The notes under the pieces were generated by a model, which made no database searches, was not told where the DNA came from, and saw only the letters and a list, made by a program, of their open reading frames with translations. Shown in pieces: positions 1 through 8,048 of a stretch of 64,000 nt of DNA (its first letter is position 1; each line of letters starts with the position of its first letter). Made by a program: the position numbers and the translations under genes. This DNA is from Wagnerdoeblera sp046292685 (GTDB taxonomy: Bacteria > Pseudomonadota > Alphaproteobacteria > Rhodobacterales > Rhodobacteraceae), in the NCBI RefSeq assembly GCF_046292685.1, contig NZ_JBKBQM010000006.1, forward strand, positions 1-64,000, given 5' to 3'.

Positions 1-355
1 TGGTCAGCAGCCGGTCGCGGTTCTTGGTGAAGACCGTCGGCACCCAGACGGGATCGTCGATGCCGAGGCCCACGAACCAGCGGAACATCAGGTTATACTG
101 CATCTGTTCCATCAACTGCCGTTCCGAGCGGACCGAAAACAGGATCTGGATCAGGCTCGCCCGGATCAACCGCTCCGGCGCAATCGAGGGCCGGCCAAAA
201 TCGGTGTAAAGCGCCTCGAACTCGGCATCGAGACTGGCCAGCGCCTCGTTGACCACCTGCCGGATCTTGCGCAGCGGATGCCGGGCGGGGATGCGCTCTT
301 CAAGATCGACATAGCTGAACAGCGACCCGCTCGCCTCGTCCGTCCCGCGCATCAT
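1..355 (-). CDS. IS5-family transposase, N-terminal part (truncated by window edge)
   Basis: The minus strand from an ATG at 353-355 reads without a stop to base 1, giving about 118 residues. It begins MMRGTDEASGSLFSYVDLEE and contains the DUF772 signature of IS5-type transposases: a basic R-K-I-R segment, then FGRPSIAPERLIRASLI, then SVRSERQLMEQMQYNLMFRW. The catalytic DDE region would lie further downstream and is not visible. A second ATG at 350-352 is an equally possible start. The frame is open to the edge, so the copy may be intact, but this cannot be judged from here. Confidence 0.85.
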   Translation of the reverse strand, partial: MMRGTDEASGSLFSYVDLEERIPARHPLRKIRQVVNEALASLDAEFEALYTDFGRPSIAPERLIRASLIQILFSVRSERQLMEQMQYNLMFRWFVGLGIDDPVWVPTVFTKNRDRLLT

Positions 356-435
356 CACCCCCACCGTTGTCGTGCAAAGGGTGAAACATGTTCCTAACTC
401 CGGGTCGAGGGCTGACTTCTTCAGCAGCCTGCTAG
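1..435 (-). mobile_element. IS5-like insertion sequence, one end only
   Basis: The left edge of the window holds the 5' part of a transposase gene and the terminal non-coding part of an insertion sequence. Beyond the transposase start lie about 75 bases ending in TTCAGCAGCCTGCTAG, which resembles the terminal inverted repeat of IS5-superfamily (DUF772) elements as I remember them. The end runs directly into the stop codon of pyrG at 432-434. A CTAG tetramer sits at 432-435, a typical target for this group. The other end lies outside the window, so the inverted repeat and target duplication cannot be confirmed here. Confidence 0.7.
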
Positions 436-2075
436 ACCAGCCGGGCACCCTCCACCGCGGCACGCACGAAATCGGCGAACAGCGGGTGGGGGGCGAAGGG
501 CTTGGATTTCAGCTCGGGGTGGAACTGCACCCCGATGAACCAGGGGTGCCCCTTGACCTCGACGATCTCGGGCAGACGTCCGTCGGGCGACATGCCCGAA
601 AACACCAGACCGCAGGATTCCAGCTTGTCGCGGTAACGGATATCCACCTCATAGCGGTGGCGGTGGCGTTCCTCGATCTGGGTGGTGCCGTACACCTCGG
701 CCACCTTCGACCCCGGCGCCAGCGTGGCGCTGTAGGCGCCCAGCCGCATCGTGCCGCCCTTGTCGTCGGTCGCCTTGCGTTCGACCTTGTGGTTGCCCTG
801 CACCCATTCCTTCAGGTGGTAGACCACGGGGGTAAAGCGTTTGGCCCCTGCCTCGTGGTCGAATTCCTCGGACCCGGCATCGGCCATTCCGGCCAGGTTG
901 CGCGCCGCCTCGATCACCGCCATCTGCATGCCAAGGCAGATGCCCAGATAGGGCACGCCCTTTTCGCGGGCGAATTGCGCCGCCTTGATCTTGCCTTCGG
1001 TGCCGCGTTCGCCAAAGCCGCCGGGCACCAGAATGGCGTGAAAGCCCTGCAACCACGGTGCCGGATCCTCGCGTTCGAAGATTTCCGCGTCGATCCATTC
1101 GGCGCGCACCTTGACCCGGTTGGCCATGCCGCCGTGGGTCAGCGCCTCGGCGATGGATTTATAGGCGTCTTCCAGCTGGGTGTATTTGCCCACCACCGCC
1201 ACGCGCACCTCGCCTTCGGGGTGGGTGATGCGGTCCATCACGTCTTCCCAACGCGCCAGGTTGGGCCGCGGCGCCGGCGAGATGCCGAAGGCATCGAGCA
1301 CCGCCTGATCCAGCCCCGCACGGTGATAGGCCAGCGGCGCCTCGTAGATGGTCTTGAGGTCATAGGCCGGGATCACGGCATCCTTGCGCACGTTGCAGAA
1401 CAGCGCGATCTTCTCGCGCTCGCGGTCCGGGATCGGGTGCTCGGACCGGCAGACCAGCACATCGGGCGCAAGGCCGATGGATTGCAGTTCCTTCACGCTG
1501 TGCTGCGTGGGCTTGGTCTTCAACTCGCCGCTGGCGGCCAGGTAGGGCAGCAGCGTCAGATGCATCAGGATGCACTGGCCGCGAGGACGTTCGTGGATGA
1601 ACTGGCGGATCGCCTCGAAGAACGGCAAGCCTTCGATATCGCCCACGGTGCCGCCGATCTCGCACAGCATGAAATCGCACTCATCCGCACCGATCCGCAG
1701 GAAGTCCTTGATTTCGTTGGTCACATGGGGGACCACCTGAATGGTCTTGCCCAGATAGTCGCCTCGGCGTTCCTTTTCCAGCACATTGGAATAGATGCGC
1801 CCCGAGGAAATCGAGTCGGTCTTGCGCGCGGCAACCCCGGTAAAGCGTTCGTAATGGCCAAGGTCCAGGTCGGTTTCCGCGCCATCGTCGGTGACGAAGA
1901 CTTCGCCATGCTCGAACGGGCTCATCGTTCCGGGATCCACGTTCAGATAGGGGTCGAGCTTGCGCAACCGCACCGAATAGCCACGCGCCTGCAACAGCGC
2001 CCCGAGCGCGGCCGAAGCCAGCCCCTTGCCAAGCGACGAAACGACACCACCGGTGATGAAGATGTAACGAGCCAA
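432..2075 (-). CDS. pyrG: CTP synthase
   Basis: Converts UTP, ATP and glutamine to CTP in the last step of pyrimidine nucleotide synthesis; cytosolic tetramer. The 547-residue product has the usual full length. The N-terminal synthetase domain begins ARYIFITGGVVSSLGKG (P-loop residues 9-18) and carries the LRKLDPYLNVDPGTMSP segment. The C-terminal class I glutaminase domain shows the oxyanion loop PGGFGERG (351-358), the nucleophile Cys380 in GICLGMQ, and His519/Glu521 in QFHPE. It ends EGARLV, so the coding region looks complete even though an insertion sequence abuts its stop. The usual downstream terminator is probably displaced by that element. secG lies upstream on the same strand, about 130 bases away. 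Confidence 0.98.
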   Translation of the reverse strand: MARYIFITGGVVSSLGKGLASAALGALLQARGYSVRLRKLDPYLNVDPGTMSPFEHGEVFVTDDGAETDLDLGHYERFTGVAARKTDSISSGRIYSNVLEKERRGDYLGKTIQVVPHVTNEIKDFLRIGADECDFMLCEIGGTVGDIEGLPFFEAIRQFIHERPRGQCILMHLTLLPYLAASGELKTKPTQHSVKELQSIGLAPDVLVCRSEHPIPDREREKIALFCNVRKDAVIPAYDLKTIYEAPLAYHRAGLDQAVLDAFGISPAPRPNLARWEDVMDRITHPEGEVRVAVVGKYTQLEDAYKSIAEALTHGGMANRVKVRAEWIDAEIFEREDPAPWLQGFHAILVPGGFGERGTEGKIKAAQFAREKGVPYLGICLGMQMAVIEAARNLAGMADAGSEEFDHEAGAKRFTPVVYHLKEWVQGNHKVERKATDDKGGTMRLGAYSATLAPGSKVAEVYGTTQIEERHRHRYEVDIRYRDKLESCGLVFSGMSPDGRLPEIVEVKGHPWFIGVQFHPELKSKPFAPHPLFADFVRAAVEGARLV

Positions 2076-2204
2076 GGCGGCCTCCCGTGGGCATGGGCGC
2101 AGAATCGCACCATCACGGGAATCCAGCTTTTAGCAGGACCGCGGCAGTGCGCAATGCACGTCTAGGATTGGGGGCACGATTTCCGCCCCCGACAAGCGGT
2201 TGTA

Positions 2205-2552
2205 TCAGTCCACCCGCGGCGGCGTCAGCGGCTGGTCGCCCAGGCCGGGCGGCAGCAGGCTGGACCCGGGCGCTGCCGGTGCCGCCGGGGCGGTGGTTCC
2301 GCCCGTGGTGTCGATCACCGAGGTGGACGAGGCGTTCTGCCGGGCCAGAACCGTCAGCGTGATCGAGGTGGCGATGAACGCTACCGCCAAACCCCAGGTC
2401 ACCTTGCCCAGAGCCGTGGCCGCCGACCGGCCCGAAACGACGCCACCGCCGCCGCCCATGCCAAGCCCGCCCCCTTCGGAGCGCTGCAGCAGCACAACGC
2501 CGATCAGCGCCAGCGCAAGGATCAGATGGACGGTGAGAACGACGTTTTCCAT
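2205..2552 (-). CDS. secG: Preprotein translocase subunit SecG
   Basis: Small membrane subunit of the SecYEG translocon. Starting at the ATG giving MENVVLTVHL, the protein is 115 residues. A first membrane helix spans roughly residues 1-20, followed by the family's QRSEGGGLGMGGGGG linker (about 22-37) and a second helix at about 48-70. The Pro/Ala/Ser-rich tail is typical of alphaproteobacterial SecG. A TTG six bases upstream is also in frame, but the ATG fits the family N-terminus better. The gene lies upstream of pyrG on the same strand with about 130 bases between them. Confidence 0.93.
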   Translation of the reverse strand: MENVVLTVHLILALALIGVVLLQRSEGGGLGMGGGGGVVSGRSAATALGKVTWGLAVAFIATSITLTVLARQNASSTSVIDTTGGTTAPAAPAAPGSSLLPPGLGDQPLTPPRVD

Positions 2553-2640
2553 GCGCAAGGGGACCTGTCTGCTGCCGACAGGGCTATCTAGTCGGACCGT
2601 GCCCGAGGCGCAAGGGCCAAGGCTGCGGCACCGGCGGCGG

Positions 2641-3039
2641 TCAGCCGGTTTCCACCAGTTCCAGCGGCAAGCCGTCGGGGTCGGCGAAAAAGGTGAAGCG
2701 GGCCCCGGTCAGCGGATCGGTGCGCACAGGCTCCACCACCACGCCCTGCCCGGTCAACCAGTCCATCCAGACCGCCAGATCCTGCACGGCCAACGCGATG
2801 TGGCGCGCGCCGGCCGCCTCGGGGCGCGTCGGCCGCGGCGGCGGATCGGGAAAGCTGAACAGTTCCAGCTGCGCCCCGCAAGGCAGGCGCAGGTCCAGCT
2901 TCCACGACGAACGCTCGGCGCGCCAGGTCTCGGCCAGCACCGGCAGGCCCAGCACCTGCGTGTAGAATGCGCGGGCGCGATCATAGTCCGACACGATCAG
3001 CGCGACATGGTGCAGGCGGCGAAAGGGCGGTGCAGGCAT
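2641..3039 (-). CDS. VOC-family (glyoxalase I-like) metalloprotein, SMU1112c/YaeR type
   Basis: A 132-residue vicinal-oxygen-chelate protein with two beta-alpha-beta-beta-beta modules. The expected four metal ligands of this small glyoxalase-like group are visible: His11 in HHVALIV, Glu59 in QLELFSFP, His80 in ARHIALAV and Glu127 in LPLELVE. FADPDGLPLEL near the C-terminus is the family hallmark. An in-frame extension of 44 codons upstream is unlikely to be translated, because MPAPPFRRLHH is the normal family start. The gene faces purA across about 80 bases. The substrate is unknown; a methylglyoxal-type or detoxification role is family inference. Confidence 0.88.
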   Translation of the reverse strand: MPAPPFRRLHHVALIVSDYDRARAFYTQVLGLPVLAETWRAERSSWKLDLRLPCGAQLELFSFPDPPPRPTRPEAAGARHIALAVQDLAVWMDWLTGQGVVVEPVRTDPLTGARFTFFADPDGLPLELVETG

Positions 3040-3118
3040 GCGGTGTTTTTCCTGTTTCGCAGCCGGGGTGCTGCCGCTATAGGAAGGCGGGTTTTCAAGA
3101 GAGGCAAGGACCGTCGCA

Positions 3119-4417
3119 ATGGCCAACGTGGTTGTCGTGGGCGCCCAGTGGGGCGACGAAGGCAAGGGCAAGATCGTCGACTGGCTGTCGGAACGCGCCG
3201 ATGTGATCGCGCGCTTTCAGGGCGGGCACAATGCCGGGCACACGCTGGTCATCAACGGCAAGGTCTACAAGCTGAACGCCCTGCCTTCGGGGGTGGTGCG
3301 TGGCGGCAAGCTTTCGGTCATCGGCAACGGGGTGGTGCTGGACCCCTGGCACCTGGTCGAGGAAATTCGCAAGATCCGCGAACAAGGCGTTGAAATCACG
3401 CCGGAAACGCTGATGATCGCCGAAAACGTGCCGCTGATCATGCCGTATCATGGTGAACTTGACCGCGCGCGCGAGGCGCAGGCTGCCGGTTCCAAGGCCC
3501 AGATCGGCACCACCGGGCGCGGCATCGGCCCGGCCTACGAAGACAAGGTCGGCCGCCGCGTGATCCGCGTGGCGGACCTGGCCGATGCCGCAACGCTGGA
3601 ATTGCGGGTGGACCGCGCGCTGGTGCATCACAATGCGCTGCGCGCCGGGCTGGGCCTCGACCCCATCGACCGCACCGCACTGCTGGCGGCCCTGGCCGAG
3701 ATCGCGCCGCAGATCCTGCCCTATGCCGCCCCGGTCTGGCAGGTGATGAACGACCTGCGCCGCGCCGGCAAGCGCATCCTGTTCGAAGGCGCGCAAGGCA
3801 GCCTGCTCGACATCGATTTCGGCACTTACCCTTACGTCACCTCGTCGAACGTCATCGCCGGTCAGGCCGCGACCGGCGTGGGCCTTGGCCCCAATGCCAT
3901 CGGTTTCGTGCTGGGCATCGTCAAGGCCTATACCACCCGGGTCGGCGAAGGCCCCTTCCCCACCGAACTCAAGGACGACATCGGCGAACGCCTGGGCCAG
4001 CGCGGGCACGAATTCGGCACCGTCACCGGCCGCAAGCGCCGCTGCGGCTGGTTCGATGCCGCGCTGGTGCGACAGACCTGCGCGATTTCCGGCATCAACG
4101 GCATCGCGCTGACCAAGCTCGACGTGCTGGACGGCTTCGACACACTGAAGATCTGCGTGGGCTATGACCTGGACGGCAAGCGGCTGGATTTCCTGCCGAC
4201 CGCGGCCGACCAGCAGGCCCGTTGCGTGCCGATCTATGAGGAGGTCGAGGGTTGGCACGAATCGACCGAAGGTGCCCGGTCCTGGGCCGACCTGCCGGGC
4301 GCCGCGATCAAGTATGTGCGGCGGATCGAGGAACTGATCCAGTGCCCGGTGGCGATGCTGTCCACCAGCCCGGAACGCGACGACACCATCCTTGTCACCG
4401 ACCCCTTCGCGGACTAG
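3119..4417 (+). CDS. purA: Adenylosuccinate synthetase
   Basis: Makes adenylosuccinate from IMP, aspartate and GTP, the first committed step to AMP. The 432-residue protein is complete. It begins MANVVVVGAQWGDEGKGK with the catalytic Asp13 and phosphate loop GDEGKGK (12-18), and catalytic His41 lies in GHNAGHT (37-42). Further signatures are GTTGRGIGPAYEDK, the YPYVTSSN segment, and RKRRCGWFD for the nucleotide and aspartate loops. It is divergent from the VOC gene and followed after 26 bases by a DUF2842 gene. Confidence 0.98.
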   Translation: MANVVVVGAQWGDEGKGKIVDWLSERADVIARFQGGHNAGHTLVINGKVYKLNALPSGVVRGGKLSVIGNGVVLDPWHLVEEIRKIREQGVEITPETLMIAENVPLIMPYHGELDRAREAQAAGSKAQIGTTGRGIGPAYEDKVGRRVIRVADLADAATLELRVDRALVHHNALRAGLGLDPIDRTALLAALAEIAPQILPYAAPVWQVMNDLRRAGKRILFEGAQGSLLDIDFGTYPYVTSSNVIAGQAATGVGLGPNAIGFVLGIVKAYTTRVGEGPFPTELKDDIGERLGQRGHEFGTVTGRKRRCGWFDAALVRQTCAISGINGIALTKLDVLDGFDTLKICVGYDLDGKRLDFLPTAADQQARCVPIYEEVEGWHESTEGARSWADLPGAAIKYVRRIEELIQCPVAMLSTSPERDDTILVTDPFAD

Positions 4418-4443
4418 CTGACCGGAAACCACCGGAGCCGCCG

Positions 4444-4683
4444 ATGACCCACCGCAACCGCAAGCGCCTGGCGCTGTTCATCCTGCTGGTCGGCATGCCG
4501 ACCTATGTCGTGCTGGCGGCAACGGTCGTGGGCTGGATCGACCGGCCGTCGATCTGGGTCGAGCTGTTGGTTTATGCCGGGCTCGGCGTGGCGTGGGTTG
4601 TGCCGCTGCGCCGGGTGTTCCTGGGTGTGGCGCAGCCCGACCCCGGAAACGACAACGACGGCCCCGCAGGGCCGTCGCGCTAG
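4444..4683 (+). CDS. DUF2842 family small membrane protein
   Basis: A 79-residue protein beginning MTHRNRKRLALFILLVG. It has two predicted membrane helices (about residues 8-30 and 38-60) joined by GWIDRPSIWVELL, the signature stretch of DUF2842. The function is unknown; the family occurs almost only in alphaproteobacteria. The ATG follows purA by 26 bases with GGAGCC just upstream, so co-transcription with purA is likely. The last codons overlap a strong hairpin (4656-4677). Confidence 0.85.
   Translation: MTHRNRKRLALFILLVGMPTYVVLAATVVGWIDRPSIWVELLVYAGLGVAWVVPLRRVFLGVAQPDPGNDNDGPAGPSR
4656..4677. terminator. Hairpin at the DUF2842/repeat-protein convergent junction
   Basis: A perfect 9-base stem, CGACGGCCC / GGGCCGTCG, with a CGCA loop sits at the end of the DUF2842 coding sequence. 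It lies between two convergent genes. No T tract follows on the plus strand, so it is at best a weak intrinsic terminator. Confidence 0.4.
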
Positions 4684-4699
4684 GTCTGCGAAAAACGGT

Positions 4700-7228
4700 T
4701 CAGCGCGCGGCCTTGCGCGCCTTGGCCAGCGCAGGAGAGCCTTCGGGCAGCGTGAACATGCCACGACGCGCCTTCACGATGCGGCCTTCGCGCAGCAAGG
4801 TGCCAAAGGCTGCCATCGCCGCCTCGCGGCTTTCGGCCGCCTCGTCGGCGGCGGCAAGACGCATCAGTTGCGGGCGGTTGAACCCCTCCAGCCCTTCGGC
4901 GGCCATCAGCCAGGCGCCGGCCGCTTCCAACCGGTCGGCCAGGTCTTGCGGTGCGGTTTCGGCAGCCCAGTCAGCAAAGGCGCCAAGGCCGCCGAACAGG
5001 TTCGACGGGCCGCCCTCGAGGGTATCGCCCTGGTCAGGCTCGCTGTCGTCGAAGGCAAGGGCAGTGGCCGTGGCGGTCCGGGAGGGGCGCGTGGGCATCG
5101 GCGCAGGCCGGTCGATGCGCTGCGCCGACACCAACACCAGCGGCGCCACCCGCGACGTCTCGGTGCTGGGTGCACCGGCAGGCGCCGAGGCTTCGCCCGG
5201 GCGACGCGGCCGCACGGCGCTGGCCAGATCTTCGCGGTAAGCGGCGCTGACATCCGCAGCGGGTCGCGCGGCTTCGGCATTGCGGGGCGCCAGACGTTCG
5301 GCCACCGTCGCGGCGACGGCGGCCTTGAGATGCGCGATGGTCGAGGTGCGGCGGCGGGTTTCGGCTTCGGCCATTTCGGTATCGGCGTGGCGCAACAGCC
5401 GGTCCACCGCCGCTTCGTCGCGCGGCGGGGCGTCGGGAACCGAGGGGCGGCGGATTGCGGCCCGTTCCGGCCGGACCGGCCGCGCCGGGCTGACCGGTGT
5501 GCCAGGCGCAGCCGACCCGGCCTCGGGCCGAGGTGCGACCGGGCGCTGCGTGACCGGCCGCTGCGCCACGGGGCGCGCCGGCATCGGGCGCGACGGGCGA
5601 ACAGGGGCGGCCGGCTGCCGGGCCTCGGCGGCAGCGCGAGCCTCCGCCTCGGCAGCGGCGCGAGCTTCCGCCTCGGCGACAGCGCGAGCTTCGGCCTCGG
5701 CGATAGCGCGAGCTTCGGCCTCGGCAGCTGCGCGGGCTTCGGCCTCCGCAGCAGCGCGGGCTTCGGCCTCCGCAGCAGCGCGAGCTTCCGCCTCGGCGAT
5801 AGCGCGAGCTTCGGCCTCCGCAGCAGCGCGGGCTTCGGCCTCGGCAGCGGCGCGGGCCTCGGCTTCAGCAGCGGCGCGGGCTTCGGCCTCGGCGGCAGCG
5901 AGCGCTTCGGCCTCGGCTGCAACGCGGGCCTCAGTCTCGACGACGGCCGGGGCGGGAACCTCTGCTGCAGGGGGGGCGCGGCGCACCTTGACGACGCGAA
6001 CGCGAGCCGGCGGTTCGGGCAGCGGCGCGGGCGCGGGCCGGGTTTCCGGCCCGGCAAGACGAGAGATCAGCGCAGCAACATCATCTTCGGCGGCAGCGGC
6101 CGGTGCAGGCGCGGCAACGTTCGGGCTGCCTGCCCCGGCAGCCTCGGCCTGAACCTCGGCCTCGATCCCCTCCAGCGTCGCTTCGAGCGCATCGAGATCG
6201 AAGTCCACCGCAGCGGCAGGCTCGGCCGGCCGGGACTCTGCCAGCGGTTCGCCGGCAGGCTCTGCAACAGCAGGATCGGGCGCGCCGGAGGCACCGGCAG
6301 CCTCGGCGGCGGCACGCGCGGCAGCTTCGCGGTTCAGGCGCCGTTGCCGACGACGCAGATGCCAACCCGAGACCTGACGCGGGGCCGGAGGCTCCGCAAC
6401 CGGCGAAGCTACGGCGGGCGCTTCGGCGACCATCGTTTCGTCAGCGGTGGTTGCGTCGGACACCGCTTCGGCGGCGGCCGATGCGGCCGGCGCCTCGGCG
6501 GGTTCGGCGGCTGCGGCAAGCTCGATGGGGGCCTCGGGCGGAACCGAAGCAGGCGCCTCCTCGGCCACGACCGTTTCAGCTTCGGTATCGGCTTCGGGCG
6601 GGGGGGCGGCGGGTTCCGGAGTGGCCGCCACAGGAACGACCGCTTCGGCCTCGGGCCAGTCGCCGGATTCGCTTGCAAGTGGCGTGTTGTCTTCGGGCAG
6701 ATCCTCGATGAGGTCGGCGGCCGGCGCCGGCGGCAGAGGCGCGGCTTCCGGCAGCTCGGCGTCTTCGATCTCGTCCAAGGTCGGCGCGGCGGCGCGGCTG
6801 CGATCCACCGCAGCGCGGATGCGGGCCAGTTTGGCCACGACACCTTCGTCCACGCCGCGCAGCTTCGGCGCCGGCTCGCCCCCTTGGGCGACGCGCGGCG
6901 TGGCGTCAACCGGCGCGACGGCGGGCGTGGCCACAGGTTCGGCCGGACGGGTCTTGACCGGCGCATCCAGCAGGTCGGCCGCGCGCAGGATGACGCCGTT
7001 GTCCTGGATTTTCGCCTCCACCCGGCGCTGAATCTCGCGCTCGGCAATGCGGTGCAGCATGGCGGCATCGGGCTGCGGCGGTTCGGCCCCGAAATAGCGG
7101 TCTTCGGCCGCGAGGTCGCGGAAATACTCGGCAATCGCCTTCATCGTGCCGAACGGGTCGTCGAACCCCTCCAACGTGCAGGAGAAGGTCCCGTAGGAAA
7201 CGGTTAGGATCCGGTTCTGCGACACCAT
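4700..7228 (-). CDS. Large Ala/Glu-rich repeat protein with conserved ends (hypothetical)
   Basis: An 842-residue protein that I recognise only as a Rhodobacterales-type hypothetical protein. The conserved N-terminal part (about 1-85) begins MVSQNRILTVSYGTFSCTLEG and contains an EYFRDLAAEDRYFGAEPP segment. The middle is low-complexity Ala/Pro/Glu with a block of about thirteen 8-residue repeats of the type AEAEARAA (about residues 431-533), likely a charged single alpha helix. The C-terminal 110 residues (from SNLFGGLGAFADW) are ordered and end with LLREGRIVKARRGMFTLPEG, which looks like a winged-helix fold. No signal peptide is seen. The start at 7228 is chosen because upstream codons lack family-like sequence. 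It is divergent from thiamine diphosphokinase. Co-option in replication, segregation or envelope function is only guesswork. Confidence 0.8.
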   Translation of the reverse strand: MVSQNRILTVSYGTFSCTLEGFDDPFGTMKAIAEYFRDLAAEDRYFGAEPPQPDAAMLHRIAEREIQRRVEAKIQDNGVILRAADLLDAPVKTRPAEPVATPAVAPVDATPRVAQGGEPAPKLRGVDEGVVAKLARIRAAVDRSRAAAPTLDEIEDAELPEAAPLPPAPAADLIEDLPEDNTPLASESGDWPEAEAVVPVAATPEPAAPPPEADTEAETVVAEEAPASVPPEAPIELAAAAEPAEAPAASAAAEAVSDATTADETMVAEAPAVASPVAEPPAPRQVSGWHLRRRQRRLNREAAARAAAEAAGASGAPDPAVAEPAGEPLAESRPAEPAAAVDFDLDALEATLEGIEAEVQAEAAGAGSPNVAAPAPAAAAEDDVAALISRLAGPETRPAPAPLPEPPARVRVVKVRRAPPAAEVPAPAVVETEARVAAEAEALAAAEAEARAAAEAEARAAAEAEARAAAEAEARAIAEAEARAAAEAEARAAAEAEARAAAEAEARAIAEAEARAVAEAEARAAAEAEARAAAEARQPAAPVRPSRPMPARPVAQRPVTQRPVAPRPEAGSAAPGTPVSPARPVRPERAAIRRPSVPDAPPRDEAAVDRLLRHADTEMAEAETRRRTSTIAHLKAAVAATVAERLAPRNAEAARPAADVSAAYREDLASAVRPRRPGEASAPAGAPSTETSRVAPLVLVSAQRIDRPAPMPTRPSRTATATALAFDDSEPDQGDTLEGGPSNLFGGLGAFADWAAETAPQDLADRLEAAGAWLMAAEGLEGFNRPQLMRLAAADEAAESREAAMAAFGTLLREGRIVKARRGMFTLPEGSPALAKARKAAR
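5626..5938 (-). repeat. 24-bp in-frame coding repeats, about 13 copies
   Basis: Tandem degenerate 24-base units encode the octapeptide AEAEARAA within the gene at 4700-7228. Synonymous third-position differences (gcc/gca/gct, gcg/gca) vary between units while the amino-acid pattern is kept, with occasional I or V replacing A. This points to selection on the helix and not just recent slippage. Confidence 0.85.
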
Positions 7229-7367
7229 GACGTTCTGCCTTCTGCCTTTGGCCTTCATGCCCTTGTCGGTTCCTGATGGATCGATTCCGTGATCCGGCGG
7301 TGGCAATTTGAAGGATTGATCGTGTCCGCCGTTGCCAATGCCTGCCTTAATTGGAATGAGTTTCCGC

Positions 7368-8048
7368 ATGGATAACGCGATTGTCGAGTCACATCAGGGC
7401 GTGACGCTGGTGGGGGGGGCGCCGGTGACGGCGGCTGCCCTGGCGCTGGCGCTGACCCATGCGCCGCGGCTGGTGGCGGCCGACGGGGGGGCAGACCGGC
7501 TGTTGCGCCTGGGGCACTTGCCCGAGGCGGTGATCGGCGACATGGATTCGCTTTCCGCCCCGGCGCAGATGCGGCTGGCAGGGCGCATCCACCGCATCGC
7601 CGAACAGGAAACCACCGATTTCGACAAGGCGCTGCGCAGCATTTCGGCGCCCTTCGTGCTGGGCCTCGGCTTTGCCGGGGCGCGGCTGGACCATGGGCTT
7701 GCGGTGCTGAACGGCCTTGCGCGCCACCCCGACCGGCGCTGCCTGATCCTGAGCGGGCAGGACGTGGCCTTTCTGGCGCCGTTGCGGCTGGAGCTGGCCT
7801 TGCCGCCCGGTTCGCGCCTGTCGCTGTTTCCGCTGGGGCCGGTGTCGGGCACCAGCGAAGGTTTGCGCTGGCCGATCGACGGTTTGCGCATGGCCCCCGA
7901 CGGGATGATCGGCACCTCGAATCAGGTGGTGGCGCCGCGGGTGCGGCTGGGCTTCGACGCGGCGCGGATGCTGGTCATCCTGCCGCGCGTGCGCCTGCCT
8001 GCCGTGCTTGCCGCACTTTCGCTGCCGTCACCCGTTCGCGGTGGATGA
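7368..8048 (+). CDS. Thiamine diphosphokinase (thiamine pyrophosphokinase)
   Basis: Transfers pyrophosphate from ATP to thiamine to give the active cofactor. With the start at 7368 the protein is 226 residues. Family motifs are AADGGAD (37-43), IGDMDS (56-61, metal/ATP binding) and ETTDFDKAL (81-89), followed by a C-terminal beta-rich thiamine-binding domain ending in the typical GTSN segment. GGAATGAG eight bases upstream supports this start; an ATG at 7356 is the alternative. The 3' end overlaps the convergent EamA transporter gene by 74 bases. No TPP riboswitch is apparent in the 140-base leader. Confidence 0.92.
   Translation: MDNAIVESHQGVTLVGGAPVTAAALALALTHAPRLVAADGGADRLLRLGHLPEAVIGDMDSLSAPAQMRLAGRIHRIAEQETTDFDKALRSISAPFVLGLGFAGARLDHGLAVLNGLARHPDRRCLILSGQDVAFLAPLRLELALPPGSRLSLFPLGPVSGTSEGLRWPIDGLRMAPDGMIGTSNQVVAPRVRLGFDAARMLVILPRVRLPAVLAALSLPSPVRGG

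Noticed and set aside
5626..5938. Possible CRISPR array
   Set aside because: Units are contiguous 24-base coding repeats without spacers, in frame with a protein.
4505..7207. Plus-strand Gly/Arg/Ser-rich 900-codon frame
   Set aside because: It mirrors the Ala/Glu repeat gene; the conserved ends exist only on the minus strand.
7229..7367. TPP riboswitch before thiamine diphosphokinase
   Set aside because: The conserved CUGAGA and second-half motifs were not found in the 140-base gap.
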